A DNA stretch of 64,000 nucleotides from a bacterium (GTDB lineage Bacteria; Auribacterota; UBA3054), in contig JAFYXV010000002.1 in the NCBI GenBank assembly GCA_017557885.1, positions 124,001-188,000 on the forward strand, written 5' to 3'. This document shows positions 15,050-24,600 of this stretch, one piece after another; positions within the stretch are counted from its first letter, which is position 1; each line of letters opens with the position of its first letter. A program made the translations under genes and the position numbers. The notes under the pieces were generated by a model. It ran no database searches. It saw nothing but the letters and a program-made list of their open reading frames with translations, and was not told the origin of the DNA.

Positions 15050-16690
15050 TCACTCAATCTTAAAAACGTGCCGTTGAACCGTTTCTTTGCCAGCTTTCCC
15101 AATAGTGAAATAATTGGTAAATACGCCGCTCTCTTCCGGCTTGCCAATTACAGCAGGCATATTTGAATAATTATCTAATCTCAAGCCTTTGGGCAAATCT
15201 GATTTAGACTTCACGGCAAATTCATTAGTTTTCCCTAAATTTTTCTTCCATTCCGACTGCTTATAGCTATCCGAAAGAAAGAAGACAAAATTCTTGCCGA
15301 TTTTAAGCTCATGAAAAATAGTCTCTTCCCTTTCATGATAATACGATGAATAATTACGAAGCCTTGCCCTGTCAACAGCGCTGCCATCCTTAAGCTTTAT
15401 TCTTTCCCCTACAGAAAACCAGCTCCATTCTGAAAAGATCGGCCAATCTTTCACCACTTCTCTTCTAACGCGCCAAACATACCCTCCCGGAGTAAGCTCT
15501 TTCATGTTAAGATCAGAGGCGCTGATAAAATCATTTGACATAACAACTGATGCTGACAGATTGTAAAATGTGTTGCCCACTATCTTGTTAAAAAAGAGCC
15601 TGTCGCAAAAATTTGAAACCGAAACCGGCACGTTCAATCCCCTTTCCCAAGAAAATCTCACTTCCGACACGTCTTTAAACTTTTCTCCAACAATTGGAGA
15701 ATATAATTTAGGATCCTGTACTAACGCGAAAAAAGCAATCTGCTGTAAAAAGTCTTCGTCAACTGACAGCACAACGTAAAAAGGGGCAAGAATAGCGTTC
15801 TTTAATTTCTCGCTATCGCAAACATAATAAAACTTGACCTTCTTCCCGGGAGGCAGGTCAAGGGAAATGTCCCCTATTCCGTCGATGTCGCAAGGAAGTT
15901 CGCAGCTTATTAAAGGCCTAATAGAATCTATGCTTCCTCTGTCCGCGAAAATCCCTTCCAAAAGCATTTGCACTTTCAAATTGCAATAAACATTAGTCTC
16001 GGTCAAATTTTGAGCATAAAAAATATTGGTTGCAACCGCCCCAGTGCTATAATCAACCTCCTGGATCCCCGGGGAAAGATATACCAAATTCGGCACGAAA
16101 GGATTGGTCCCCGAATACATTTCTTCCAGGTTCGTAATTCCATCGCCATCCAGATCTCCTTCCGAAGAATCCAAAGCGCTTTCATCTAGATTGACGACCG
16201 GTTTTGAAAAAGCGCTGCATTCTTCCGCAGAGTCATCATCGTCTAGTTCATCATAACATTCTTTGAGGCTTGACGCTTCCGAGATCACTCTCTCCTTCCA
16301 CCATTCAGGCAATCGTCTGACATTCATTGCTTCGGATATTCTTTTTCCTTCAATAGGAGAAAACATCCACGAATCACTATTATCATATTTTTCTTTCTCT
16401 TCCCTTTCCGCCCGAGCAGCGATATCAGAAGCTATACGTGGCAAAAGCAGATATCCCGGATAAAGTATTCCGCCGTCAGCGTCAGCCCCTTCATAAACAT
16501 CCCCCACTCCTAGCAAAAGATCGCTTCCCCCTTCAACAGAACTATCAGAAATACTTATCAAAATCGGAATCGCATACTCATTAGTAACCACACTATTTGA
16601 TGCATAGCTTCCCCTGCCGGCATTCTCTTCACGAGAGCAAGCAGACAGTAGTATTCCAAAAACAATCGAGCAAATATAACGAAACCTCAT
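15050..16690 (-). CDS. Lipoprotein with Ca-binding DxDxDG motif
   Basis: 546 aa. The N-terminus MRFRYICSIVFGILLSAC is a lipoprotein signal with lipobox LSAC (Cys18). Around residue 180, GDLDGDGITNLEEMYSGTNPF is a thrombospondin-type-3/EF-hand-like calcium loop that often marks secreted surface proteins. Near residue 345, LYSPIVGEKFKDVSEVRFSW resembles the start of an Ig/FN3-like domain, and VRREVVKDWPIFSEWSWFSVG its end. The gene upstream (16812-18542) has the same order of elements and is a paralogue. The stop lies ten bases before the feo promoter. Enzymatic function is not evident; a surface-binding role is inferred. Confidence 0.8.
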   Translation of the reverse strand: MRFRYICSIVFGILLSACSREENAGRGSYASNSVVTNEYAIPILISISDSSVEGGSDLLLGVGDVYEGADADGGILYPGYLLLPRIASDIAARAEREEKEKYDNSDSWMFSPIEGKRISEAMNVRRLPEWWKERVISEASSLKECYDELDDDDSAEECSAFSKPVVNLDESALDSSEGDLDGDGITNLEEMYSGTNPFVPNLVYLSPGIQEVDYSTGAVATNIFYAQNLTETNVYCNLKVQMLLEGIFADRGSIDSIRPLISCELPCDIDGIGDISLDLPPGKKVKFYYVCDSEKLKNAILAPFYVVLSVDEDFLQQIAFFALVQDPKLYSPIVGEKFKDVSEVRFSWERGLNVPVSVSNFCDRLFFNKIVGNTFYNLSASVVMSNDFISASDLNMKELTPGGYVWRVRREVVKDWPIFSEWSWFSVGERIKLKDGSAVDRARLRNYSSYYHEREETIFHELKIGKNFVFFLSDSYKQSEWKKNLGKTNEFAVKSKSDLPKGLRLDNYSNMPAVIGKPEESGVFTNYFTIGKAGKETVQRHVFKIE

Positions 16691-16811
16691 ATGCGATCTC
16701 TTTCAATCAAGGAATTTCCCTTATTTCTCTAGTTCCCATCTTGACAGTATAAGGTTAATTTATATTCCTGTATTAATTCATGTTGTATTTTACCAATTTG
16801 CATTTAATAAC

Positions 16812-18542
16812 TTAGTAAAAATCAAATCCTAATCCTTTTTTTATAATAAATATATGCATATTGGTTAGAGTTGTTTCTCCATTTGATACTACAAAATGAT
16901 TAGTAAAAGTTCCTACAGCCAACCTATCGCCTTCCGATTCCAAATGAAATGGGTAAAAATCATTATCATCATTTTCAATCTCTAAAATACCTAATGGTAA
17001 TTGTTCAATAAAATAAGCTTTAAACTGTTCTTTTTTGTTATGGCACCGCATTTTATAATTGATAAAACAGTTGTTAAAATAATAGCACCAATCATTAAAA
17101 GGTCCAATTTTCACTTTATGCTTGACAACTTTATCCTTTATCCTTAGTGTTGAAGGATCATAAGGAGCAACTTCTTTGCCAATAAACAGGTACTGCCAAT
17201 CAGAATAAGAAACACTTTGATTTTCTGCGCGTTTGTAAACTCTCCAAAAAAACACCCTTGGCGCGAAATAATCATAAAATTGTGGCCAATTAATAAATGC
17301 AGCTCTAAAATCTGATTTTTGCTCTAAAAAATCATATCTTCTGACTCTTCCGTCTTCCTCAATAACATAAGTTTCAATTCCATAAGCTGAGCGTCCGTCA
17401 TCACTATTCTTTGATTTATCACCACGCCACGTAAACTTCACTTTATCTATATTTGTAAATTTTGATCCATTAGGAGGTGAGGTTATTACTGGCTTATTAG
17501 GAGGTTCTGAAAAATATCCGCAAATAATAGGTTCTACAGAACCATAAAACTCTAATATCCTATATGACTCATCACCATACTTGACAAATTCTTTGTTAAG
17601 TCCACACCTCGAATTAAAAACTTCTTCAGAAGAGATTTCATTGCCTTTGTAAGCGAAGCAATTAATATGAATTGATAAATAATCAGGTAAATAAGCAGAC
17701 TGATTTATAAATGCGATTGTTTCTTGGCAACACGGAGCAATGTCGAAATAATAGTACAAATTATTATATTTTAATGAGAACTCTTTTCCGACTAAACATA
17801 AATAAGGGTTAAATTTTTCTTTATATGTTCCGTGATCTAAAAATTCCAAAAAAACATGATAAGTGTTTGTTGAGTTGTTTATCACATAAAAATAATTAGT
17901 TAAAAATTTATTCCTGTTTACATCAATTCTTAGGGCTGAAGGTCTTACAGCTATCTCGTTATAAACAAGTGGATTGGAACCACATTCTGCCTCCATAGCA
18001 TTGTTAAAACCATCACCGTCACAATCAGCTTGGGGATCAGCTATGTTTTTTACCGCTTTTTCACTTAAATTGGTTAACGAATACAACTTCTTAAAATGTA
18101 CCCTGTAAAGAAGTGTATTAGTAAGAGTTAATCCAGTATCGTTTAAAGCAGCATTAAATTCTCTCTTTTTTTCATTTATCCATTCATCGGGCATTCTTTT
18201 CAATTTAGAATATGATTCGCACATTAATAATTTTTTTTCTCGACTTGATATTTCGCCCATATCATGACTACTTGTTTTTGGTAATTTTTCTTTTACATAG
18301 TCCGGCATTAAAGCATATTTAGCGTAAACTATCCCATTCCTCCCTTTCCTAGCTTCATATAGATCCCCCTTGCTTAGCTCTATTTCTAGTGGCTTGTAGC
18401 TTTTTGTCCCAGGAGCATAATACGGAACAGTAATCTTAACAGGAAAATCCTCATGATTAATATAATTGGTATAAATAATATCCCCATATGAGCAAAAGGT
18501 CAATGTATAAATAAATAAGAATAGCGCTTTAATTGTTTTCAT
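16812..18542 (-). CDS. Secreted surface protein with Ca-binding motif, paralogue of 15050-16690
   Basis: 576 aa with a signal peptide (MKTIKALFLFIYTLTFCSYG). Residues about 180-200 carry DCDGDGFNNAMEAECGSNPL, the same calcium-loop type as in the neighbouring lipoprotein. At about residue 360, NKPVITSPPNGSKFTNIDKV and KFTWRGDKS match the start of an Ig/FN3-like domain, ending in SVSYSDWQYLFIGKE. Its DNA is clearly more AT-rich than flanking genes such as feoB or the protease cluster, and codons are A/T-ended, which suggests recent acquisition. Function unknown; probably displayed at the surface or secreted. Confidence 0.8.
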   Translation of the reverse strand: MKTIKALFLFIYTLTFCSYGDIIYTNYINHEDFPVKITVPYYAPGTKSYKPLEIELSKGDLYEARKGRNGIVYAKYALMPDYVKEKLPKTSSHDMGEISSREKKLLMCESYSKLKRMPDEWINEKKREFNAALNDTGLTLTNTLLYRVHFKKLYSLTNLSEKAVKNIADPQADCDGDGFNNAMEAECGSNPLVYNEIAVRPSALRIDVNRNKFLTNYFYVINNSTNTYHVFLEFLDHGTYKEKFNPYLCLVGKEFSLKYNNLYYYFDIAPCCQETIAFINQSAYLPDYLSIHINCFAYKGNEISSEEVFNSRCGLNKEFVKYGDESYRILEFYGSVEPIICGYFSEPPNKPVITSPPNGSKFTNIDKVKFTWRGDKSKNSDDGRSAYGIETYVIEEDGRVRRYDFLEQKSDFRAAFINWPQFYDYFAPRVFFWRVYKRAENQSVSYSDWQYLFIGKEVAPYDPSTLRIKDKVVKHKVKIGPFNDWCYYFNNCFINYKMRCHNKKEQFKAYFIEQLPLGILEIENDDNDFYPFHLESEGDRLAVGTFTNHFVVSNGETTLTNMHIFIIKKGLGFDFY

Positions 18543-18646
18543 GGTAATATCCTAATTAGTATTTGGTTCAATTTTACCAGCTCCAATTTTAATCATAGAT
18601 TGAATTGGAGAGTAAACTTCAATGGTAATTGTTTGTCCCTTCATTA

Positions 18647-19987
18647 TCATATTTTGTATATAAGATCTGTCGGCAGAGTATTGTTGGCAATAAACATCGT
18701 CGCATAGATGGGGTAATAAGAGATCGTGTTTAATTCCACAATCGGGGAAGCACAAAACACGCACGCTCCTTTTAGGTTATATTCATCGACGTTAAGCATG
18801 TTGTTCAAAGCTTGATGTCTTCTGTAATCTTTTCCAGATTTAACTTCTATGGGAGAAACGCCTTTGGCTCTCTCAATCAAAAAATCCACTTCACCGTGTT
18901 TTTTTGAGTTGAAATAGTATATTTTGCTGTTTCCGTGAGCGCGTAATTCCTGAGCAACGTAATTTTCATAAATTGCGCCGAAGTTAATTTCAATATTCCC
19001 GGAAAGAATCTCTAATTGTATGCCAGCGGCGTATTGGCTGGCTAATAATCCAACGTCGTTCATAAAGAGTTTAAATAGGTTGGCTTTTTTGGCAAGCTCC
19101 AACGGAGGTTTTGGAGCATCGACATTATAGACTGGAATCGCAATTCCCGCTTTTTCCAACCAAAGAAAATTATCTTCCAACCTATTAAATTTTTCGTATT
19201 TTTTAAGATCAGAGGCATAGAATCGTTTGTTTTCGCGATTCAATTCAGAAGGAATCAGTTCCAATGTGCGAACTATTTTCATTTTATTTTCTTCATCATA
19301 TTTTGAGGCATCTTTCTTATACTCAATTACAATTGCCTTTTGTATTTGCAAAACGTGGCTTATGTTGTTTGAATCAACATATGTTTGCACGGCTGCCGGC
19401 ATTCCGCCGACAACCAGATATAATTTGAATAGTTTCATGAGAGTGTCGTGAAGCACGGAGGGAATCTCTCCGCCTTCATGACATTTCTTTTTAACAAGAT
19501 CAAGCGCATCAGCGGGGAAACCATTGGCGGAAATAAACTCTTCAAAGTCGAGAGGGAACATCTCAATTTCCCGCAGATAGCCTACGGGAGCAGAGCGCAG
19601 ATCATTAAGTTCAATTCCAAGAAGAGAACCGCTTAAGACGTATTTGAAACGGCCGTCATCAACTAAAAATTTAATAAAGGTAACTACTTCCTTGCATTTC
19701 TGGACCTCATCAAAAAATATAAGCGTTTCTCCGGGAACAAGAGATTTATCCGTAATAGCTGAAAGAAGGACGAAAAAGTCTTTTTCGCTAGTTGTGTCAG
19801 AAAAAAGATTCTTGGCCTTGGGATTTTTTATGAAATTGATCTCAATTATGTTTTTGAAATAGCGTTTGGCTGTTTCTCGAATAATGAAAGTTTTTCCGAC
19901 CTGTCTCGCCCCGGATATAAGCAAGGCATATCGGTCATCGCATTTGAAAAATGCTTCTAATTCATGTTCTATTTTACGTAACAGCAT
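18647..19987 (-). CDS. AAA_14/DUF4143-family ATP-binding protein
   Basis: 446 aa. The N-terminal P-loop domain has Walker A GARQVGKT (about residues 26-33) and Walker B TLIFFDEVQ, then the sensor-like YVLSGSLLG. The C-terminal DUF4143 part contains a PD-(D/E)XK-like segment, HGEVDFLIERAKGVSPIEVKSG. This two-domain architecture is widespread and expanded in gut bacteria; its cellular role is not known. A second member lies at 39695-41038. The promoter region contains three direct repeats of GAAAAAGTGGCA. Codon use is AT-rich like the gene next to it. Confidence 0.9.
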   Translation of the reverse strand: MLLRKIEHELEAFFKCDDRYALLISGARQVGKTFIIRETAKRYFKNIIEINFIKNPKAKNLFSDTTSEKDFFVLLSAITDKSLVPGETLIFFDEVQKCKEVVTFIKFLVDDGRFKYVLSGSLLGIELNDLRSAPVGYLREIEMFPLDFEEFISANGFPADALDLVKKKCHEGGEIPSVLHDTLMKLFKLYLVVGGMPAAVQTYVDSNNISHVLQIQKAIVIEYKKDASKYDEENKMKIVRTLELIPSELNRENKRFYASDLKKYEKFNRLEDNFLWLEKAGIAIPVYNVDAPKPPLELAKKANLFKLFMNDVGLLASQYAAGIQLEILSGNIEINFGAIYENYVAQELRAHGNSKIYYFNSKKHGEVDFLIERAKGVSPIEVKSGKDYRRHQALNNMLNVDEYNLKGACVFCASPIVELNTISYYPIYATMFIANNTLPTDLIYKI

Positions 19988-20009
19988 GATACCTCCATGT
20001 TTCTGAGGT

Positions 20010-20039
20010 ATTATAGCAAAAAGTCTGCCACTTTTTCAA
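20010..20039 (-). promoter_or_regulatory. Promoter of the first DUF4143 ATPase gene
   Basis: On the minus strand TTGAAA, 18 bases, TATAAT, about 25 bases upstream of the start codon, with GGAGGT before the ATG. The proximal GAAAAAGTGGCA repeat overlaps the -35 box and spacer. Confidence 0.7.
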
Positions 20040-20100
20040 GTCTGTATCGGTATAAAATGCCACTTTTTCTTATGCAAAACGGAAAAAATGCCACTTTTTC
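20026..20100 (-). repeat. Three direct repeats (iteron-like) upstream of DUF4143 ATPase
   Basis: The 12-mer GAAAAAGTGGCA (minus strand) occurs at 20026-20037, 20058-20069 and 20089-20100, with 32- and 31-base spacing, about three helical turns. The two distal copies share a longer core. The proximal copy also forms an inverted repeat AAAAAGT-CTGCC-ACTTTTT on the plus strand. Confidence 0.85.
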
Positions 20101-20133
20101 TTATTAAAAAGAAAGTCAAGGGGGTGGGATAAT

Positions 20134-20166
20134 AAAAAAGCGGGATCGTATGATCCCGCTTTTTTT
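20134..20166 (-). terminator. Bidirectional rho-independent terminator
   Basis: A 9-bp stem (AGCGGGATC with GATCCCGCT, four-base loop) has A-runs and T-runs on both sides. It lies about 20 bases after the stop of the protease gene at 20184 and ends the operon transcribed from the right. Confidence 0.85.
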
Positions 20167-20183
20167 GTTGGTTTTTGGGGGCT

Positions 20184-21686
20184 TTAGTCCCAGAAATTGC
20201 TGGGCTTGCCTTCCTTCGTTATGACGGGAGAGGACTGGTTGCCGTACTTATCCCAGAACTTCATCTCGAACTTTTCTTCGGTCTGCATGGCGGCGCGCAT
20301 TTGCTTTAAGGAAAGCGTGGCGTCTTTCACGCTGCCGTCCAGGGGATACATGTGGCAGTTCGGGGTGTCGAGGACTTTGTATTTGAGGCCCCAGTAGGAA
20401 ACGAGGACAAGGCCGTCGTCGTCATGGATGCGGATGGTGTCGCCGTCTTCGTCAAGTTCGTAGGTGGGAGGCGTTCTGGGAACGGAACCCTTGATCTCGT
20501 TGAAAAAGGGCACGGAGGAAAGGATGTGGCACTCGATGCGGCTCCAAATTGGCTCGTCGCGTTCGTCGAAGAAGGTGACCTCGGGCGTTCTCTTGGTGGG
20601 GTTCTCCCAGGAGGTGAAGCAGCGGTTCATGATGTCGTAGGAACGGGCCATGACGCTGTTGTATTTGTCGCCCTCGATGTGCGGGAGTCCGAAGCCGTGG
20701 CCGCCTTCGTGCATATAAGCGCCGAGCGTAGTGGCGGCGTGGCCGTACTGGACGTCTCTCCAGCAGGAGTCGTTAAGCGTGGTGGTGATGGGAGTGTTGT
20801 TGGTGAAGCACTGCACGACTTCGTCAAGGCTGGCGGGCCAGGAGTAAAGGCCGGTGGCGCCGAACTGACCGAGCAGCGGGCCTCCCAGGGCGGTGTTGCC
20901 GCTGACTTTGCCGTCCACGAAAGAGGCGGTGTTCGGGATGCCGAAGACGCGGCGGAATTCGCCGCCTTTCCTGTCTTCGCCTAAGATCTCGCAGAAGTTC
21001 TGATAGAGCTTGCCTTCGTCGAAGCTGCCGTCAGCTCTTTTCCAGGAGCAGACTTCCGCTTTGGTGTACTGGCTGGTGATGACGTTGATGATGATCTCGC
21101 CCTTCTCGTCGCAGTTGAAAGCAAAGCACCTTCTCGGGTAGCCCAGGCGGTACATACTGTCGCCGGTGAAGGACTGCATGAGTTTCAGGCCGGTGGCGAA
21201 TTTCTTTCTCCAGAGCTCACTGTCTTTGTACTGCGGATCGTTTTCTTTGTCGAGGTTGGAGATGTAGATGTGGTCTCCGTTCTTATCCACCATGTAGTAA
21301 ACGTAGCAGAGATAATCGGTGTTGGGGCGTTCGTAGATGAGGCGGATCTGGTTGGATTCCGTGCGCTCTTTCGTTTTGACCGTGACGGTCAGGGTGTTGG
21401 TGCCGTAAACGAGTTCCGGCCAAACTTTGTAGCGCCTGGAAAGGCCGGTGCCCTTAATGGTGCGGCCGGTGGTCTCGTTCTTAACGAAAACTTCCGGAAC
21501 ATCGTTGAAGTTATTGTAATCCTTCCTTGGGCAGGTGTAGGTTCCCCTGATCAGGGGAACGGGATAAGTGATGCGTTCGTAATCCTTGAAGTTGCCGATG
21601 GTCAGGCCCTGCTGGTCGGTATCCGCATTGACCAAAAGAGCCGCGGAAAAAAGGGAAACGAAGGAAATTAGGAAGATCTTTTTCAT
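20184..21686 (-). CDS. Secreted metzincin-like zinc metalloprotease
   Basis: 500 aa with signal peptide MKKIFLISFVSLFSAALLVNA. The zinc site HEGGHGFGLPH (about residue 327) fits HExxHxxGxxH, and SYDIMNR about 20 residues later can supply the Met-turn. The architecture (N-terminal beta domain, catalytic domain around residues 150-400, C-terminal beta tail) resembles putative peptidases of the Metallopep type; a specific MEROPS family is not assigned. It lies three bases after the transglutaminase-like gene and probably shares its transcript. A paralogue at 55397-57445 has HENGHALGLPH and the same upstream segments, for example VITSQYTKAEV against VTSKYTRAEI. Confidence 0.85.
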   Translation of the reverse strand: MKKIFLISFVSLFSAALLVNADTDQQGLTIGNFKDYERITYPVPLIRGTYTCPRKDYNNFNDVPEVFVKNETTGRTIKGTGLSRRYKVWPELVYGTNTLTVTVKTKERTESNQIRLIYERPNTDYLCYVYYMVDKNGDHIYISNLDKENDPQYKDSELWRKKFATGLKLMQSFTGDSMYRLGYPRRCFAFNCDEKGEIIINVITSQYTKAEVCSWKRADGSFDEGKLYQNFCEILGEDRKGGEFRRVFGIPNTASFVDGKVSGNTALGGPLLGQFGATGLYSWPASLDEVVQCFTNNTPITTTLNDSCWRDVQYGHAATTLGAYMHEGGHGFGLPHIEGDKYNSVMARSYDIMNRCFTSWENPTKRTPEVTFFDERDEPIWSRIECHILSSVPFFNEIKGSVPRTPPTYELDEDGDTIRIHDDDGLVLVSYWGLKYKVLDTPNCHMYPLDGSVKDATLSLKQMRAAMQTEEKFEMKFWDKYGNQSSPVITKEGKPSNFWD

Positions 21687-21689
21687 ATA

Positions 21690-24600
21690 TTACTCTTGGG
21701 GTTGTTCTTCTTTAGTGGAATCCGGTTTTTTGACCGCTATGATATTGAAGCTCTCGCTCTCCAGTCTCTTGTCGATGAGATGGAGCTTGTGATACTGTTC
21801 CTGATCCAGCACGGCGGGCTTGAGGGAGTAGGTGTACTCTATGGTCCAGGTGCTGCTGCCTTCCTCGTGCTCCGTATGGCAGACGAAGTAGCCCATGGAA
21901 TCCGAGAAGTCATAATTGCCCTCGGGCATGAAGACCGCTTCCGTGTATTCCTTGGGGAAGGTTATCCTGATGACAGTCTTGTTGTCGGATCTGGTGGAAC
22001 TGTAATAAGTGTAGATCCTGTTGGGCTTGTTCATGCCCAGGCTGAAATGATAGAAAGGCTTCAGATAGATGGTCTCGCCGTCCCGCTGGACGTAATTGTC
22101 CGCCTTGACTTTGATGGTGGTGAAGCCGGGGTAGCCGTTGGTCATGCGCTTGAAGCCTTCAATGATCTGCGCTCCCCTGGCGATGCCGTCGGCGACCGCA
22201 AGCTCTTCCCTGCGCAGCTGCTCGGGCAGAGTCTCGCAAACGTCTCTGACCAGCGAGCCGTAAGCCGTGCCGCCGAAGTTGGACTTCCTGGAGATAAGGG
22301 CGGTCAGATCGTCGTTGACGGTGATGTCGAAGACAGTGTCGCGATTGTAGTCGAACTCCGAAGGGATGTCCCTTATGGAGATGCTGCCGGTGGAAACGTC
22401 CAACACGGCCGCGTGGTCGGGGCCCTGGGTCTCCAGCATGTCGTACTGGCTGCCGCAGTTCAAATAGATCGTCTGCCCGTTGAGGCTGATCTCAACGAGA
22501 GCGTCGTTGAAGACGCCGCGGCAGGGAATGTTGAAGAGCTGGTTGGCGGTGTATTCCAAAATGTCCTGGCCGGAACCGAGAAGCAGGTTCGGGGAAACGC
22601 CCAGGTTTTTGAGCATGGCCATGTACAGCACGGCGGTGTCAAAATCGTTGGCATAGCCGTCCTTCAGGACAGTGTCGGCGTCGGAAATGGCGCTCAGAGG
22701 CAGGCTCTCGAAGGAGGGGCCGTTGCCCCTGATGTTGATCTCGATGAAATCCCTGATGGCCATGACCTTCTGGCGCAGAGTTTCTTTGTCCTTGATGAGC
22801 TCGGCCACTTTCTCCTCCACCGCCTTCTGGTCGGTGGTGGCTCTTTCCACTTCCTTTTTCAGTTTGTCAGTGTAGCCTTTCCAGACGTTGCCGCTAAGCT
22901 TCTCGTCTTTTCCGAGGCAGATGTAGGAAAGCATGGGGGAACGGAAAGCGAAAGGCACCAGGTAGCTTTCTTTCTTCACGATGTTGGTCTGGTCGAAAAG
23001 CTCGACTTCGTATTTGACCTTGCCGCCTTCCTGATTGTAGATGGAGAAGCCTTTGACGTCGGTCTTGGCGTTCAGGAAGTAAATGATGTTGTTGCTCAGA
23101 CTGTGCACGCGCTTCTCTTCCGGAACGATGACGGCGAAGCGGCGGTAAAGCGTCGGCTCGGAGGGGTCCTGGTACATGATGCCGGAAAGGAGAGGCAGCT
23201 CCTTGGTCACGGTCTCCACCTCATAGTGGACCGTGCTGCCGATCTCGGTGCCGGGCAGCGTCACCACCACGTGCTTGATGTCCGGATAGCGGGGCGCGGA
23301 GGCTTTCCAGTCGGAGTCCATGACGTTAATTTCGGAATCCACCACTTTTCTCACGGTGCCGTCCTCCAACTCCACGTACATGTTGGTGAGGGAGATCGTG
23401 GAGTTCTGGTCGCAATAGTAGAAGTGCAGTTCGGAATTGGCCTTCTTGCCGGCGTAATCCAGGATCTTCTTCGTGACCTTGCTGGTGGTCTTTACGGTGG
23501 AGTCGTCCAGGACTTCATAGGTGTAGTCGTCGCTTATGATGACCACATGGTGGTCTTTGTAGGGATTGCTGTCCCCTTTTGCAAACACGCGCTTGTAAGC
23601 GAAATTCTGGCTCTCCTTCTTGTAATCTTTCAGAGTCTGGTAACTTTCCGCCGGGATCTCGTTCTTTCTCAATTCCTGCCTGCGGTGAGAGTAGAAGATT
23701 CCGTTGGTGATGGCCAGGGTCTGTTTGTAATAGATCTCCGGGGTGTCGAAGACGGGGAATTCGGGCAGGGAGAAATCCTTCAGATCCAGAGCGGACATAT
23801 CCAGCTCGCAATAGCAGTCAGCGCCGCAGGGCGGCACGAGCTTCATGGGGAAGCGGCGTTTGTCGAGGCTGGTGTTCATGCGGGAGAGGATGATGGGGCA
23901 GACGGTGGAGTAAGCCGCCATGGAATACAAGCTGTCCATGACGTAGGAGCCGTTGTTGTCCATGAGAAGGCCCGTGGCTTTGAAGCGCGCGCTCAGGCTG
24001 AAGGGCTCGCTCATGTCGTGGAGATCCTTGGGCGTGATCTCATAGTCGAAGAGTTCCGAAGCTCCGAAGATTGCTCCCAAAAGGTTCTCGACCATGCGCT
24101 TCTTGTCCTCGTCCTTGGCCCTCAGGTAACTGCCGCGGACGTTGGTGTCGTTGACGCCGTAATAAGTGGCTTTCAGCTCCGCCAGAAGGTTGCCCTCCTT
24201 GTCGAATCTGCCCTTCAAAATTTCCGTGGCCATGTTGTCCTCCACCGGCTCCTGGGGCATGGTCATCAAAGTCTCGCCCTCAGGCCTGCAGATGAGGTAG
24301 CTGGTGTCCGCCTCGTAGGGAGGAATGAAGTTTTTCTCGGTCTCGGGCGTGGGGTCCATGATGATGTACTCGCCCTTTTCGTCCACCACGGCGTTGATGG
24401 CGTGGTTGAACCAGGGGTTGGGAGAATCCTGGTCCTTCTTGGGGCCGACCAGGATCAAAACGGGATAGGCTTCCAGGCCCGCCATGCGGTGCATGGCGCA
24501 AAGCAGCGCGGCCTTGTCGCGGCAGACGCCGTAGCGGTTCTCAAAGGTTATCTTGACGTCGTGTGGCTCGTAGCCGGGAGCCACGGTCTCGGTGGTGAGG

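Noticed and set aside
16691-16811. TTGACA-like plus-strand box near 16751 considered as a promoter
   Set aside because: There is no good -10 match and no plus-strand gene downstream.
18552-18764. 70-codon frame on the minus strand after the first DUF4143 ATPase gene
   Set aside because: Its first half overlaps the ATPase end in another frame; the last 32 codons (KGQTITIEVYSPIQSM...) might be a remnant of a lost gene, but there is too little to support a call.
20026-20100. Possible CRISPR array
   Set aside because: Repeats are only 12 bases with about 20-base gaps and just three units; they sit on a promoter, and no cas genes are present. The same applies to 41098-41177.
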